Source: Planococcus sp. MB-3u-03
GTDB taxonomy: Bacteria; Bacillota; Bacilli; Bacillales_A; Planococcaceae
NCBI RefSeq assembly: GCF_002833405.1
Contig: NZ_CP025135.1
Location: forward strand, 2,709,501-2,773,500
Length of the DNA: 64,000 nt
Direction of reading: 5' to 3'
Under the pieces are notes generated by a model, which did not search any database, was not told the origin of the DNA, and saw nothing but the letters and a program-made list of their open reading frames with translations. Made by a program: the position numbers and the translations under genes. This document shows, one piece after another, positions 43,892 through 52,563 of this stretch (its first letter is position 1; the number at the start of each line of letters is the position of its first letter).

Positions 43892-43903
43892 ACATAGAGT
43901 TAA

Positions 43904-44773
43904 TTAAGACAACATATCCTGCAATTGATCTTTCGTAAATACATAGGTTTCGTTGCAGAAATGGCATTGTGCTTCCGCTTTGCCTTCTGTCACGATAATA
44001 TCTTCGATTTCTGCAGTTCCAAGGCCTTGGATGGCATTATGAATGCGTTCGCGCGAGCATTGGCATTGGAAATTCACCGGCATCGTATCGAGCGCTTTGA
44101 CATTTTCTTTGCCCAATACTTCGTCTAGGATGTCTTCAGGCGTCAAACCGGCACGCACCATATTCGAGATGGTCGGGATTTCGGTCAGGCGCTGTTCAAG
44201 CTGGCTAATCACTTTTTCATCAGTCCCCGGCATCAATTGGATCATGAAGCCGCCTGAAGCCAGGATGGTGTTGTCGGGGTTGACAATAACGCCGACACCG
44301 ACAGAGGAAGGCGTCTGTTCGGAAGTCACGATATAATGGGTGAAATCGTCTCCAAGCTCACCTGAGATGATCGGCACTTGGCCGACATACGGATGCTGCA
44401 AACCGATATCTTTGGAGACAGTCAGTGTCCCTTCTGTCCCGACTGCCCGGCGGACATCGAGTTTGCCTTGCTCGTTCAAATCAAAATGGGTTTGGGGATT
44501 GGACACATAGCCACGTACTTCGCCTTTTGCGTTGGCGTCAACGAGAATCGTGCCGAGCGGGCCGCCCCCATTGATTTTAATCGTCAACTTCTCTTCGCCT
44601 TTCAGCATTGCACCGAGCATGACGCTTGCTGTCATCGAACGGCCAAGCGCAGCGGATGCAGTTGGCCATGTGTAATGGCGGCGCTGTGCCTCATTCACCG
44701 TTTCTGTCGTGCGCGTTGCGAAGGCGCGGATCTGGCCATCGTAAGCCAATGCTTTCACTAAATAATCGTTCAT
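43904..44773 (-). CDS. hslO: redox-regulated chaperone Hsp33
   Basis: A 289-residue Hsp33 with an N-terminal substrate domain and C-terminal zinc cysteines in [10 protein letters not shown] and [11 protein letters not shown]. Oxidation releases zinc and activates the holdase. It lies 39 bases after a DUF896 gene that has an MhqR-like dyad upstream, so both may respond to thiol or quinone stress. Confidence 0.94.
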   Translation of the reverse strand: MNDYLVKALAYDGQIRAFATRTTETVNEAQRRHYTWPTASAALGRSMTASVMLGAMLKGEEKLTIKINGGGPLGTILVDANAKGEVRGYVSNPQTHFDLNEQGKLDVRRAVGTEGTLTVSKDIGLQHPYVGQVPIISGELGDDFTHYIVTSEQTPSSVGVGVIVNPDNTILASGGFMIQLMPGTDEKVISQLEQRLTEIPTISNMVRAGLTPEDILDEVLGKENVKALDTMPVNFQCQCSRERIHNAIQGLGTAEIEDIIVTEGKAEAQCHFCNETYVFTKDQLQDMLS

Positions 44774-44812
44774 CTATTTTCTTCCTCTCTGAAATCGTTT
44801 GGGTTTGTTCGT

Positions 44813-45022
44813 TTATTTCAAGTCTTTGACTTTGTTTGGCGTGACATCTGCGCCGAGCGGGTCGATAACCGTCATATTCGTTACGGTTGTCTCGACTTGT
44901 CCACGGATTTCTTGGAGATACTCGCGGCGGAGCACTTGCTGCTCCCGGATTTCCGCATAACTCAATCCATAGCTGCGCTCTTTTTGCGCCAATTCATTAA
45001 TGCGCGGCAAGATCTTAATCAT
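44813..45022 (-). CDS. DUF896 (YnzC-like) protein
   Basis: A 69-residue protein. LPRINELAQKERSYGLSYAEIREQQVLRREYLQEIR matches DUF896, a small helical hairpin family related to YnzC and YneB-operon proteins. ATG follows AAAGGAGTG. It precedes hslO. Function unknown. Confidence 0.85.
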   Translation of the reverse strand: MIKILPRINELAQKERSYGLSYAEIREQQVLRREYLQEIRGQVETTVTNMTVIDPLGADVTPNKVKDLK

Positions 45023-45078
45023 CTGAATCGCACTCCTTTCTGTGCGGACAGGGACATATCCACTTCCTTCATTTTATA

Positions 45079-45098
45079 TTATCTCGAATTAAAAATAA
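45079..45098. promoter_or_regulatory. second MhqR-like operator
   Basis: TTATCTCGAA-TTAAAAATAA: the left half is identical to a consensus half-site, the right half has one mismatch. It lies 57 bases before the DUF896-hslO unit. Confidence 0.5.
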
Positions 45099-45130
45099 AT
45101 AAATGTGCCTGCAGCTCCTGAAAGCACAAA

Positions 45131-45171
45131 AAACCGCCTGCAGCCCTCAAAAGAACTGCGGCGGCAGGCGG
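45131..45171 (-). terminator. terminator of the GNAT gene
   Basis: ACCGCCTGC pairs with GCAGGCGGT around a long inner region; the minus strand continues with TTTTTTG. Confidence 0.75.
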
Positions 45172-45618
45172 TCAAACAGCCAGGCGGAATTGAGTGCATG
45201 TGACGCCTGGTGCGACTTCGAAGGTTTCTTCTTCCCGGAAGCCGAATGATTCATATAGTTTTCGGGCCGGCACATTTGCGGTGCCTGTACTGACAATGAA
45301 CTCCGCTGCATTCTTTTGCTGGAGGAGATGGTCCACCAGGCTGCGGGCGATCCCTTGGCGAAACTGGAGCGGATCCACAACAAGCCGATAAATATCGACG
45401 ACACCGTCTTCTTCTTTATAGGAAATGAACCCTTTCAAATAGCCGTCTTGATAGCCGAGAAAGGTCTCTTCGCTTTGCTGGATTTCATCAACCGTCTCGG
45501 AAATATGAGGAATATCATGAAACCCCATCAGTTCCGCTTCGATCCGGTAAGCCGGACGCTGGATCGACTGGATGTCGCGTGCAATTTTCTCATCTGTCTG
45601 GTCTATTTCGGTAATCAT
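45172..45618 (-). CDS. GNAT family N-acetyltransferase
   Basis: A 148-residue acetyltransferase. The acetyl-CoA site is in LVVDPLQFRQGIARSLVDHLL (the Q/RxxGxG/A region), and VPARKLYESFGFREEE is the usual C-terminal motif. Its ATG overlaps the stop of the patatin gene (TGATG). The acceptor is unknown. Confidence 0.87.
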   Translation of the reverse strand: MITEIDQTDEKIARDIQSIQRPAYRIEAELMGFHDIPHISETVDEIQQSEETFLGYQDGYLKGFISYKEEDGVVDIYRLVVDPLQFRQGIARSLVDHLLQQKNAAEFIVSTGTANVPARKLYESFGFREEETFEVAPGVTCTQFRLAV

Positions 45619-46499
45619 CACAAGCTCCTTTCCAAACTTAATGCATTTTGTGCATGGATGAATTTTTTCGCACGGGGCACGACCAGCTCTGCATCCCGGT
45701 AGCCTTGGACATACAAAGCCGCAAGCCGCTCCTGGTCCCGCTCGATGCCGCGCAGCCTGTGCAAATTGCGGGGGCGTACGATAATGGCATCATCTTGTGC
45801 TTCAAGCGCCTCTATCTGCTCCAGCGATTCGTTGTAGATGCGCTGCCGTTCCTCGAGCGCCCGTGCAAGGCCTGGATACTGCCGGGCAAATGTGGGGGCG
45901 AGGCGCATAAGGGGCGTATGGCGCTTCCGATAGCTCTTTTCACGCGTCATCACGATGATCGGCTTGGTCACGCCGTCCGACAAGGCTTGTTTGATCGGCA
46001 GTGGATCGGCCAGGCTGCCATCCATAAGCAGCCGGCCATTATATTCCACAGGGCGCGACATGAATGGCAGCGAACTCGATGCCCGCACGACTGTGAGCAA
46101 ATCTTCCGGGGGCAGCGGCTTGCGGTAGTAGATTGCTTCTCCCGTCATACAATCCGTCGTTCCGACCACGAATTCTTCCGCAGCTGCACCGAATCCGCCA
46201 TAGTCAAACGGCACAAGCCGGTTCGGGATATCGTCGAAAATCAAATTCATGCCGAACAATTCCCGTTTCTTGAGGAAGTTCTTCATAGAAATATAATCGG
46301 GATGCGTGACATAATCGATCATCACTGTCCGGTTTCTGCCGCTTTGCCGGGAAAGATACGAAACGGCATTGCAAGCCCCGGCCGATACACCGATGACATA
46401 ATCCGTAAATAGCCCCTCTTCCATGAACTTCTGCAGCACGCCAGCCGTATAGACGCCCCTCATGCCTCCGCCTTCCAAGATCAACCCGCTTTTCACCAT
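45618..46499 (-). CDS. patatin-like phospholipase
   Basis: A 293-residue protein with the oxyanion motif EGGGMRGVYTAG, the nucleophile in IGVSAGACNAVSY, and the catalytic Asp in LLMDGSLADPLP. It is similar to Bacillus YqhO-type hydrolases. It overlaps the GNAT gene and follows the HMCES-like gene by 27 bases, so the three form an operon. The lipid substrate is unknown. Confidence 0.88.
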   Translation of the reverse strand: MVKSGLILEGGGMRGVYTAGVLQKFMEEGLFTDYVIGVSAGACNAVSYLSRQSGRNRTVMIDYVTHPDYISMKNFLKKRELFGMNLIFDDIPNRLVPFDYGGFGAAAEEFVVGTTDCMTGEAIYYRKPLPPEDLLTVVRASSSLPFMSRPVEYNGRLLMDGSLADPLPIKQALSDGVTKPIIVMTREKSYRKRHTPLMRLAPTFARQYPGLARALEERQRIYNESLEQIEALEAQDDAIIVRPRNLHRLRGIERDQERLAALYVQGYRDAELVVPRAKKFIHAQNALSLERSL

Positions 46500-46526
46500 G
46501 ACCCTCCCCTTTGCATGAAAGTGTGA

Positions 46527-47204
46527 TCATCCGATTTTCCGAATCAATTCCTGTCCTGTGTTTTTTGGCGAGTTGACCGCGGCGGATACTTCATATGCTT
46601 CCAACTCTGCCGCTTCGTAAGGCTTGATGAGCTTCTGCAATAGCTCGGGGTCCTGGATATTCGGATCGAGCCAGGTTTTCTCCGCTTCCTTGGATAAAAT
46701 CACCGGCATGCGGTCATGAATCTCCGCCATCAATGCATTCGGCTGTGTCGTCAAAATCGTGCAGCTATGGATCAATTCCCCTTCTGGCGATTCCCACGAC
46801 TCCCATAGCCCTGCAAATGCGAACAATTCATCGTCCTCCAAATGGATGAGCATCGGTGTTTTGCCATCCTGCCCTTTTTTCCATTCGTAAAATGCACTTG
46901 CCGGAATGAGGCAGCGCTTTTTCTTGAAGGCATTTCGGAAACTCGGCTTTTCTGCCGCGGTCTCCGCGCGGGCATTGATCATCTTGTAGCCGATTTTCTG
47001 GTCTTTTGCCCATGACGGGATGAGCCCCCAACGGAATGTGCCAAGCCGGTTGCGCTTGCCGTCATTGATGACCGCAGCGATCTGCTGGGAGGGCGCCACA
47101 TTGTAATTCTCTTCGTAGGAAGCCCGGTCGAGCGCGGCTTCTTCTATCTCAAAACGCTCAAGCAAGGCTTCGTAATCTGCATATAACGCAAATCTTCCGC
47201 ACAC
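46527..47204 (-). CDS. SOS response-associated peptidase (YedK/HMCES family)
   Basis: A 225-residue SRAP protein. Cys2 (MCGRFA) is the residue that forms the crosslink to abasic sites. NVAPSQQIAAV, WGLIPSWAKD, MINARAETAAEKPSFRNAF, IPASAFYEW and the His in EIHDRMPVIL are the conserved motifs. It shields abasic sites in single-stranded DNA. The start is GTG 47204 after AAAAGGAGAGG. No LexA box is seen upstream. Confidence 0.93.
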   Translation of the reverse strand: MCGRFALYADYEALLERFEIEEAALDRASYEENYNVAPSQQIAAVINDGKRNRLGTFRWGLIPSWAKDQKIGYKMINARAETAAEKPSFRNAFKKKRCLIPASAFYEWKKGQDGKTPMLIHLEDDELFAFAGLWESWESPEGELIHSCTILTTQPNALMAEIHDRMPVILSKEAEKTWLDPNIQDPELLQKLIKPYEAAELEAYEVSAAVNSPKNTGQELIRKIG

Positions 47205-47368
47205 TGAAATCCTCTCCTTTTTCTAAGTGGATTGGCTTAACTCCAATATAACAGATTTTTCAAACTTCTCTAGCAATCTGCTGTGCATTCCTTTAGGTAC
47301 GCCCTTTCTGCGTACAATCCAAAAGAATGTTATAATGGAGAGACTATAAGGAAATGAGGAGGAATTGC

Positions 47369-47800
47369 ATGGCTACTGCGCGCGAAATGAATTTGGTCAA
47401 TAAGGATCTTTTGGTTGAGGAATTGGGCCTCAAGCAATTCGGCAACTCGAATGTTTTTTACAATGAGGACTTTTTTGTCCTTTCTCCGTCTGTGCAACGT
47501 TACGAAAAAGGCTTTGATGTAAGTGAATACAATCTCTCGAAATATGACCCTGAGAAACACCAAGGGTTTGTTATTGTGCGTTATATGGATACGTTCCTGA
47601 TGGCGAAACTTGAAAGTTTCACTGATAAGATGATGCCTCCTGAACTGCAATTGAAGAAAAAGAACGTGAAGCCGCATTGGAAGTTTACGGTTGTCGAAAA
47701 CCCGGCCTATCATCTCGTGAATACCCAAAACAAGGAATTGCGCTATCGCCTGCAAGAACCTACCCGCAAACAAATTCTTGCGTATTTCAATAAGCTTTAA
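47369..47800 (+). CDS. conserved hypothetical protein, 143 residues
   Basis: A soluble protein (MATAREMNLVNKDLLVEELG; DPEKHQGFVIVRYMDTFLMA; KNVKPHWKFTVVENPAYHLV) with no signal peptide or helix cluster. The last third is basic (LQEPTRKQILAYFNKL). ATG 47369 follows GAGGAGG, and TATAAT at 47332 may be its -10. It ends at a strong terminator. I do not recognise the family. Confidence 0.8.
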   Translation: MATAREMNLVNKDLLVEELGLKQFGNSNVFYNEDFFVLSPSVQRYEKGFDVSEYNLSKYDPEKHQGFVIVRYMDTFLMAKLESFTDKMMPPELQLKKKNVKPHWKFTVVENPAYHLVNTQNKELRYRLQEPTRKQILAYFNKL

Positions 47801-47805
47801 CGCCC

Positions 47806-47834
47806 AGCCCGCATTTTTCATGCGGGCTTTTTTA
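47806..47834 (+). terminator. terminator of the 143-residue protein gene
   Basis: AGCCCGCAT-ttttc-ATGCGGGCT followed by six T residues. Confidence 0.9.
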
Positions 47835-47919
47835 CACCCTTTTTGCCGCTCCCACTTATTTGTCAATGAGTGATAGAATGGATGGCAGAAGCTTTGACGA
47901 AATGGAAGTGAGTGTCTCC

Positions 47920-49116
47920 ATGGAAAAACCCACATACACTGTACGCGACCGTGAATTCTGGAAAATCATTGCGAGCCTGCTGTTGGCATCGTTATTTATT
48001 TTCGCCAATATGTATGCCGTCCAGCCTTTGCTGCCGGTATTCGTCTCGGATTTCGGGGTATCGGTTTCAACTTCTAGCCTGTCCCTTTCCCTGACCATCA
48101 TCGGATTGATTGCGGGACTGGTCATTCTCGGGTTCTTCTCTGACCGCAACGGGCGGCGCTCCTATATCATCTGGTCGCTGCTCGGCTCCGCCATCCCGTT
48201 TTTCATCCTGCCGTATGTCGAATCGTTCACCGTGTTTCTCGCGCTGCGCTTGATCCAGGGCTTTGCGCTTGCCGGGGTCCCGGCTGCAGCGCTCGCCTAT
48301 ATCAGCGAGGAGATCGACCGTAAAAACATCGCCTATGCCACAGCTTTATACATATCGAGCAATGCACTCGGCGGCATGCTCGGGCGCGTCCTGACCGGAT
48401 TTCTCACGGATGCGTTTTCCTGGCAATTGACCTTTTTCGCATTCGGCGTGACCGGCATCGCCTTGTTTATCGCCGTCTTTTTGCTATTGCCGCCTTCGCA
48501 CCATTTTGAACCGAGCGAGCTGAGCTTTTCAAAAGATATCGAAGGTTTCCTGTTCCATTTAAGAAATCCGGCACTGCTCATTGTGTTCGGCCTCGGCGCG
48601 ATTCTCCAAATCGCATTCACCGGGGTTTGGACCTATTTGCCGTTTCACCTTGAAGCCCCGCCATTCTCCATGTCGCTGCAGGCGATTTCCTATCTGTTCT
48701 TCGCTTACGGCATCGGGGTCATTGGCTCGCCGCTTGCCGGGCGCGCTGCTGAAGCATTCGGCTTGAAGCGCGTGCGCATTATCGGCGTGTTCATTTTTTC
48801 TGCAGGCGTGTTGATGACGCTCGGGCCTGAACTATGGATGGTCGCAGTCGGCTTATGCGTGACTTGCCTCGGGTTTTTCACGGCCCATTCACTGACCGCC
48901 GCTTCTGTCGGCCAGCAAGCCACGCATCATAAAGGCAGCGCATCTAGCTTGTATCTCGTGTCATATTATATCGGCGTCGCCGCCGGAAGTTCATTGCTCA
49001 GCCCCATCTGGACCCGCTTCGGATGGAACGTACTAATTCTTCTTTGCGCAGTGATGCCTGCGCTTTATGTGTTGATCGTTACTTGGTACAGAAAAAGAGC
49101 CGCCTCGATTGCATGA
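47920..49116 (+). CDS. MFS transporter (YnfM-like)
   Basis: A 398-residue permease with 12 predicted helices. The MFS signature is LGFFSDRNGRRSYI in loop 2-3, and LIQGFALAGVPAAALAYISE is helix 4 to 5. It resembles inner-membrane transporters of the YnfM group. ATG 47920 with GGAAGTGAG is preferred to an in-frame start 20 codons upstream. Its last codons form the 5' arm of the terminator. Substrate unknown. Confidence 0.85.
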   Translation: MEKPTYTVRDREFWKIIASLLLASLFIFANMYAVQPLLPVFVSDFGVSVSTSSLSLSLTIIGLIAGLVILGFFSDRNGRRSYIIWSLLGSAIPFFILPYVESFTVFLALRLIQGFALAGVPAAALAYISEEIDRKNIAYATALYISSNALGGMLGRVLTGFLTDAFSWQLTFFAFGVTGIALFIAVFLLLPPSHHFEPSELSFSKDIEGFLFHLRNPALLIVFGLGAILQIAFTGVWTYLPFHLEAPPFSMSLQAISYLFFAYGIGVIGSPLAGRAAEAFGLKRVRIIGVFIFSAGVLMTLGPELWMVAVGLCVTCLGFFTAHSLTAASVGQQATHHKGSASSLYLVSYYIGVAAGSSLLSPIWTRFGWNVLILLCAVMPALYVLIVTWYRKRAASIA

Positions 49117-49131
49117 GGCGGCTCTTTTAGT
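49093..49131. terminator. bidirectional terminator overlapping the MFS 3' end
   Basis: AAAAGAGCCGCCTC pairs with GAGGCGGCTCTTTT; the 5' arm lies inside the last eight codons of the MFS gene and the stop is in the loop. It also ends the convergent symporter gene. Confidence 0.88.
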
Positions 49132-50775
49132 TTATTCAAGGAACTGTGCGGGGGTGCTCAATAAATCGATGCCCCAGACGAGCGGCAGGAAGTAGTAGAC
49201 CGCCAGGCCGACAAAGACAATCCCGAAGACGTTCAGGATGAATCCGGCACGGGCCATATCGATGATTTTCAAATACCCTGAACCGAAGACGACGGCATTT
49301 GGTGGTGTCGCAACCGGGAGCATGAATGCACAAGACGCAGTCACAGCGGCCGTTACCATCAGCGCATACGGATGGATGCCGAGCGCGACTGCCAATGACG
49401 CCATGATTGGGAACATCATCGATGCCGTAGCCGTATTGGAGGTGATTTCTGTCAAGAACAGTACAAATGCCGCAACGACAAGAACGATAATCAAGACATT
49501 GATTCCTTGCAGGCCGATTAACTGGCCGCCTACCCATTCAGATAGGCCTGACTCGGTGAAGCCTGCAGCGATCGCCAAACCCCCACCGAAGAGCAGGAGG
49601 ATGCCCCATGGCAATTTAACGGCTGTCGCCCAGTCCAGCAAATTGTCGCCTCTGCGGTTTTTCGAAGGAACAGCAAACAAGATCAATGCAGCAATCAATC
49701 CGACCATCGCATCGTTCAAGCCAGGCAAAAATTCCACCAGCAGGAATGAGCGGGTGATCCATGAAAATGCTGCCAGCAGGAAGACCGCGAAAACGATTTT
49801 TTCCTCGTAGGAAGCTTTGCCGAGCTCTGCCTTCTGTTCTTTAATGACCGCACTGCCTCCCGGCAATTCCTTCAACTTCAATGGGAAAGCGATCTTGATC
49901 AAATAGAACCAAGCCACGAAGATAAAAATCCACGCTACCGGCACGCCGAACAGCATCCACTCGGCAAAAGTGATTTCAATGCCGTAGATTTCATTGACCG
50001 CACCGGCAAGCAAAGTATTCGGCGGCGTCCCGATCAAGGTCGCGATTCCGCCAAGTGATGCGGAATAAGCGATGCCGAGCATGAGCGCTTTGCCAAACCC
50101 GAAGTTTTCCTGTGAGGTGTCGATCGAGTCATCATGTTTCAATGCTTCTGACACCTGGTAAATAATGGCCAGCCCGATCGGCACCATCATCATGGCGGTA
50201 GCGGTGTTGGAAATCCACATCGACAAGAACCCGGTCGCCACCATGAACCCAAGAATGATCCGCTCGGTGTTCGTCCCGATCAATGAAATGATCGTCAAGG
50301 CAATGCGTTTATGCAGGTTCCATTTTTCCATCGTCAAGGCGATCATGAAGCCGCCCATGAACAGGAAAATCGTGTCGTTGCCATAAGCGGAAGTGGTGAC
50401 CCCAACGTCCAATCCCCCAGTTAAAGGAAACAACACAATCGGCAACAGCGAAGTGGCTGGAATCGGGATCGCTTCGGTAATCCACCAAGTCGCAATCCAA
50501 ATGGTGCTGGCAAGGATCGCCTTCGCTTCTGGCGTCAACCCTTCCGGATTCACGAACAGCATCGTCAAGATGAACAGCAAAGGGCCAAGGATCAGCCCGA
50601 CCAGCTGCGGCTTATTATAGCTTTTCTTCTTGAAGCGCTCATCGTATGTACCCGCATCTTCTGCACGGTCGCGGTCGTCCCCTGGTGGAGTCGAGCCGGG
50701 CTTGGCAAAAAAGCGCAGCATGTCTTTTGTTTGATCGTGCTTTTCCCACATCCAATTCCACGTTGTTGAAATCAT
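49132..50775 (-). CDS. DASS family Na+/dicarboxylate or sulfate symporter
   Basis: A 547-residue protein with about 12-14 membrane segments. The paired SNT motifs are in LSMWISNTATAMMMVPI and LTEITSNTATASMMFPI, with conserved prolines in IGTPPNTLLAG and VATPPNAVVFG. These define Na+ and carboxylate binding in the SdcS/VcINDY family. An N-terminal hydrophilic extension of about 55 residues precedes the first helix. It probably imports C4-dicarboxylates; sulfate cannot be ruled out. Confidence 0.88.
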   Translation of the reverse strand: MISTTWNWMWEKHDQTKDMLRFFAKPGSTPPGDDRDRAEDAGTYDERFKKKSYNKPQLVGLILGPLLFILTMLFVNPEGLTPEAKAILASTIWIATWWITEAIPIPATSLLPIVLFPLTGGLDVGVTTSAYGNDTIFLFMGGFMIALTMEKWNLHKRIALTIISLIGTNTERIILGFMVATGFLSMWISNTATAMMMVPIGLAIIYQVSEALKHDDSIDTSQENFGFGKALMLGIAYSASLGGIATLIGTPPNTLLAGAVNEIYGIEITFAEWMLFGVPVAWIFIFVAWFYLIKIAFPLKLKELPGGSAVIKEQKAELGKASYEEKIVFAVFLLAAFSWITRSFLLVEFLPGLNDAMVGLIAALILFAVPSKNRRGDNLLDWATAVKLPWGILLLFGGGLAIAAGFTESGLSEWVGGQLIGLQGINVLIIVLVVAAFVLFLTEITSNTATASMMFPIMASLAVALGIHPYALMVTAAVTASCAFMLPVATPPNAVVFGSGYLKIIDMARAGFILNVFGIVFVGLAVYYFLPLVWGIDLLSTPAQFLE

Positions 50776-50971
50776 TTTATCCCTCCATTTTTCAAATAAT
50801 AAAAATTGTTTAATTATTCCACCTGTTTAAGTGTAGCCGTTTTCATTTTTTAGGACAAGAGCTGAGATGCTATCTGGCGAGAGTGCTCTCATTTTTTGAA
50901 ACCGTCCTCATGCTGCCCATCTTTTTTTCGTGAACCGGTTGTGCTTCGCTTAATCAGTCCTTGGCCTAAAA

Positions 50972-51003
50972 AAAGAAGCTGCCGGTCGATTTCCGGCAGC
51001 TTC
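50972..51003 (-). terminator. terminator of the 62-residue protein gene
   Basis: GAAGCTGCCGG pairs with CCGGCAGCTTC; seven T residues follow on the minus strand. Confidence 0.9.
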
Positions 51004-51014
51004 CCTTCATGTCA

Positions 51015-51203
51015 TTATTCACTTTCCGATTCGCCGATCGGATTGCGTTCATCGCCGACGCCTGTATTGCTGTGGGCGCCTTCTTTTCTCATCTTCTGTC
51101 CGTCTTCTTTCGATTCACGGTCAATCCCTTCGAACTCTTCACGTTTTCTTCGGTCAGTATTCCTCGATGGGTTGGCATCTTTGGAAAATTCGTCTCTAGG
51201 CAT
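51015..51203 (-). CDS. small hydrophilic protein, 62 residues
   Basis: A highly charged, probably disordered protein (MPRDEFSKDANPSRNTDRRK, then ERNPIGESESE). ATG 51203 has GAGGAGG upstream and a terminator follows directly, so the gene is probably real. It resembles the other small Arg/Asp/Glu-rich proteins of this window. No family recognised. Confidence 0.65.
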   Translation of the reverse strand: MPRDEFSKDANPSRNTDRRKREEFEGIDRESKEDGQKMRKEGAHSNTGVGDERNPIGESESE

Positions 51204-51265
51204 TGTACTTCCTCCTCTTGGACTGCTTTCCCCTCCTATTCCCGAAGAATACTGCTTAAAACTTA

Positions 51266-51742
51266 TTACGCAAAGTTGAATAGGTTATAGCCGAAATAAA
51301 CCGACAGCACCGATAAGGCAGCAAACACCAGATGTTCCGTAAAGCTCCCAGTCGATGTCGTAAGTGGAAAGCGCACCGTCACGCGCAGTGGAAACAATAG
51401 TTTTACGCCCCTTTTTGTCGCCATGTCCAGTACGATGTGGCTGATCATGCCGACAAGAATGCCCGCCGCCAAAGCTTCATTCGGCAACACTGCTTGAAAC
51501 AATGCCGTCATGAGCAGCAAAAACAGCAAGCTATGGGTGAAAGTCCGGTGGCCGAACAATGTGCTGATCAGCTTCGATAAAATCGGCAGGCTCCTGCCGA
51601 TTTTGCTCGAACCGTGGCAAATATCCGGGATCAACGCCCCGGCAACTCCGCCGATCAATAAGATGGCGGGCTCGTAATGGGAAACTTGCGCAAATGCCAG
51701 ACTGGCTGCGATGCCGCCCGTGATGTGTGTTTTTCCTGTCAT
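51266..51742 (-). CDS. YdjM-like membrane-bound metal-dependent hydrolase (DUF457)
   Basis: A 158-residue membrane protein. MTGKTHITGG at the N-terminus, ALIPDICHGSS, FGHRTFTHSLLFLLL and MISHIVLDMATKRG give the His/Asp pattern of the YdjM/LexA-regulated membrane hydrolase family. About four helices. The reaction is not established. Confidence 0.85.
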   Translation of the reverse strand: MTGKTHITGGIAASLAFAQVSHYEPAILLIGGVAGALIPDICHGSSKIGRSLPILSKLISTLFGHRTFTHSLLFLLLMTALFQAVLPNEALAAGILVGMISHIVLDMATKRGVKLLFPLRVTVRFPLTTSTGSFTEHLVFAALSVLSVYFGYNLFNFA

Positions 51743-51846
51743 AGCTGATTGCGCTCCTTTTCCGTTTGAATCACTCTATAATTTCTATTATACCGTTTTT
51801 CGGGTATGCTGAAGACATCGAAATCAGCAAAAAGGAGTCGTTTTTC

Positions 51847-52476
51847 ATGGGAATACATCGTTTTTTCACCTCATTAAATGATTTGGAGCGGATCATCCGG
51901 GCCCCGGGCAGGTTCAAGTTTGAAGAGCATAACGTCGCCGCGCATTCCTGGAAAGTCAGCCAGTATGCGATGTTTTTCGCGACGATTGAAGAGCGCGAAG
52001 GCCGACCTGTCGACTGGAAATCCCTGTACGAGCGGACCATCAACCATGACTTTGCCGAAGTATTTATCGGGGACATCAAAACCCCCGTGAAATATGCATC
52101 TCCTGAACTCAAGGAAATCCTTGCGAGAGTCGAGGAAGGGATGATGGAGAAATTCATCCTGAAAGAAATTCCGGAAGAATTCCAGGAAGTCTTTTTTGAC
52201 CGCATGAAAGAAGGCAAAGACGAATCGCTCGAAGGCCGGCTATTGGAGTTCGCCGATAAGCTCGACCAATTCTACGAAGCGTTTGCGGAACTGAAGCGCG
52301 GCAATACCGATAAGGAATTCCTGAAAATGTACCGCATTGCCCTCAGCAAGATCCTCGACCTTCCGCTTACCGCGAGTGTCACTTATTTCCGCGAAGTGAT
52401 ACTCGATGACATCATGACGGAAGATACAGCGATCGATATCCGCAAAATTACAAAGCGCGTTCTCGACGCACATTGA
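51847..52476 (+). CDS. YfbR-like HD-domain phosphohydrolase
   Basis: A 209-residue HD protein: FEEHNVAAHSWKVSQYA, the HD pair in INHDFAEVFIGDIKTP and a later Asp in LLEFADKLDQFYEAF. This pattern fits YfbR-type 5'-deoxynucleotidases. ATG 51847, preceded by AAAAAGGAG, is chosen over an upstream in-frame start. It is divergent from the YdjM-like gene. Confidence 0.83.
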   Translation: MGIHRFFTSLNDLERIIRAPGRFKFEEHNVAAHSWKVSQYAMFFATIEEREGRPVDWKSLYERTINHDFAEVFIGDIKTPVKYASPELKEILARVEEGMMEKFILKEIPEEFQEVFFDRMKEGKDESLEGRLLEFADKLDQFYEAFAELKRGNTDKEFLKMYRIALSKILDLPLTASVTYFREVILDDIMTEDTAIDIRKITKRVLDAH

Positions 52477-52530
52477 TACAATTCCTCAGCACCATTATGT
52501 AAATTGTGATAAATTAAAAGAAACTATCTC

Positions 52531-52563
52531 GGAGGTGAATCCCTTATTTAAGGGAATTTATTG
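52531..52563 (+). promoter_or_regulatory. ribosome site bridged by a hairpin before a TTG start
   Basis: GGAGGTGA (52531-52538) lies 22 bases before the TTG at 52561, too far for normal use. Between them TCCCTT (52540-52545) pairs with AAGGGA (52550-52555). Folding would bring the ribosome site to about 7 bases from the TTG. A weak AAGGG inside the hairpin is the alternative site. Confidence 0.5.

Noticed and set aside
45648..46412. 254-codon plus-strand open frame
   Set aside because: Antisense to the patatin gene.
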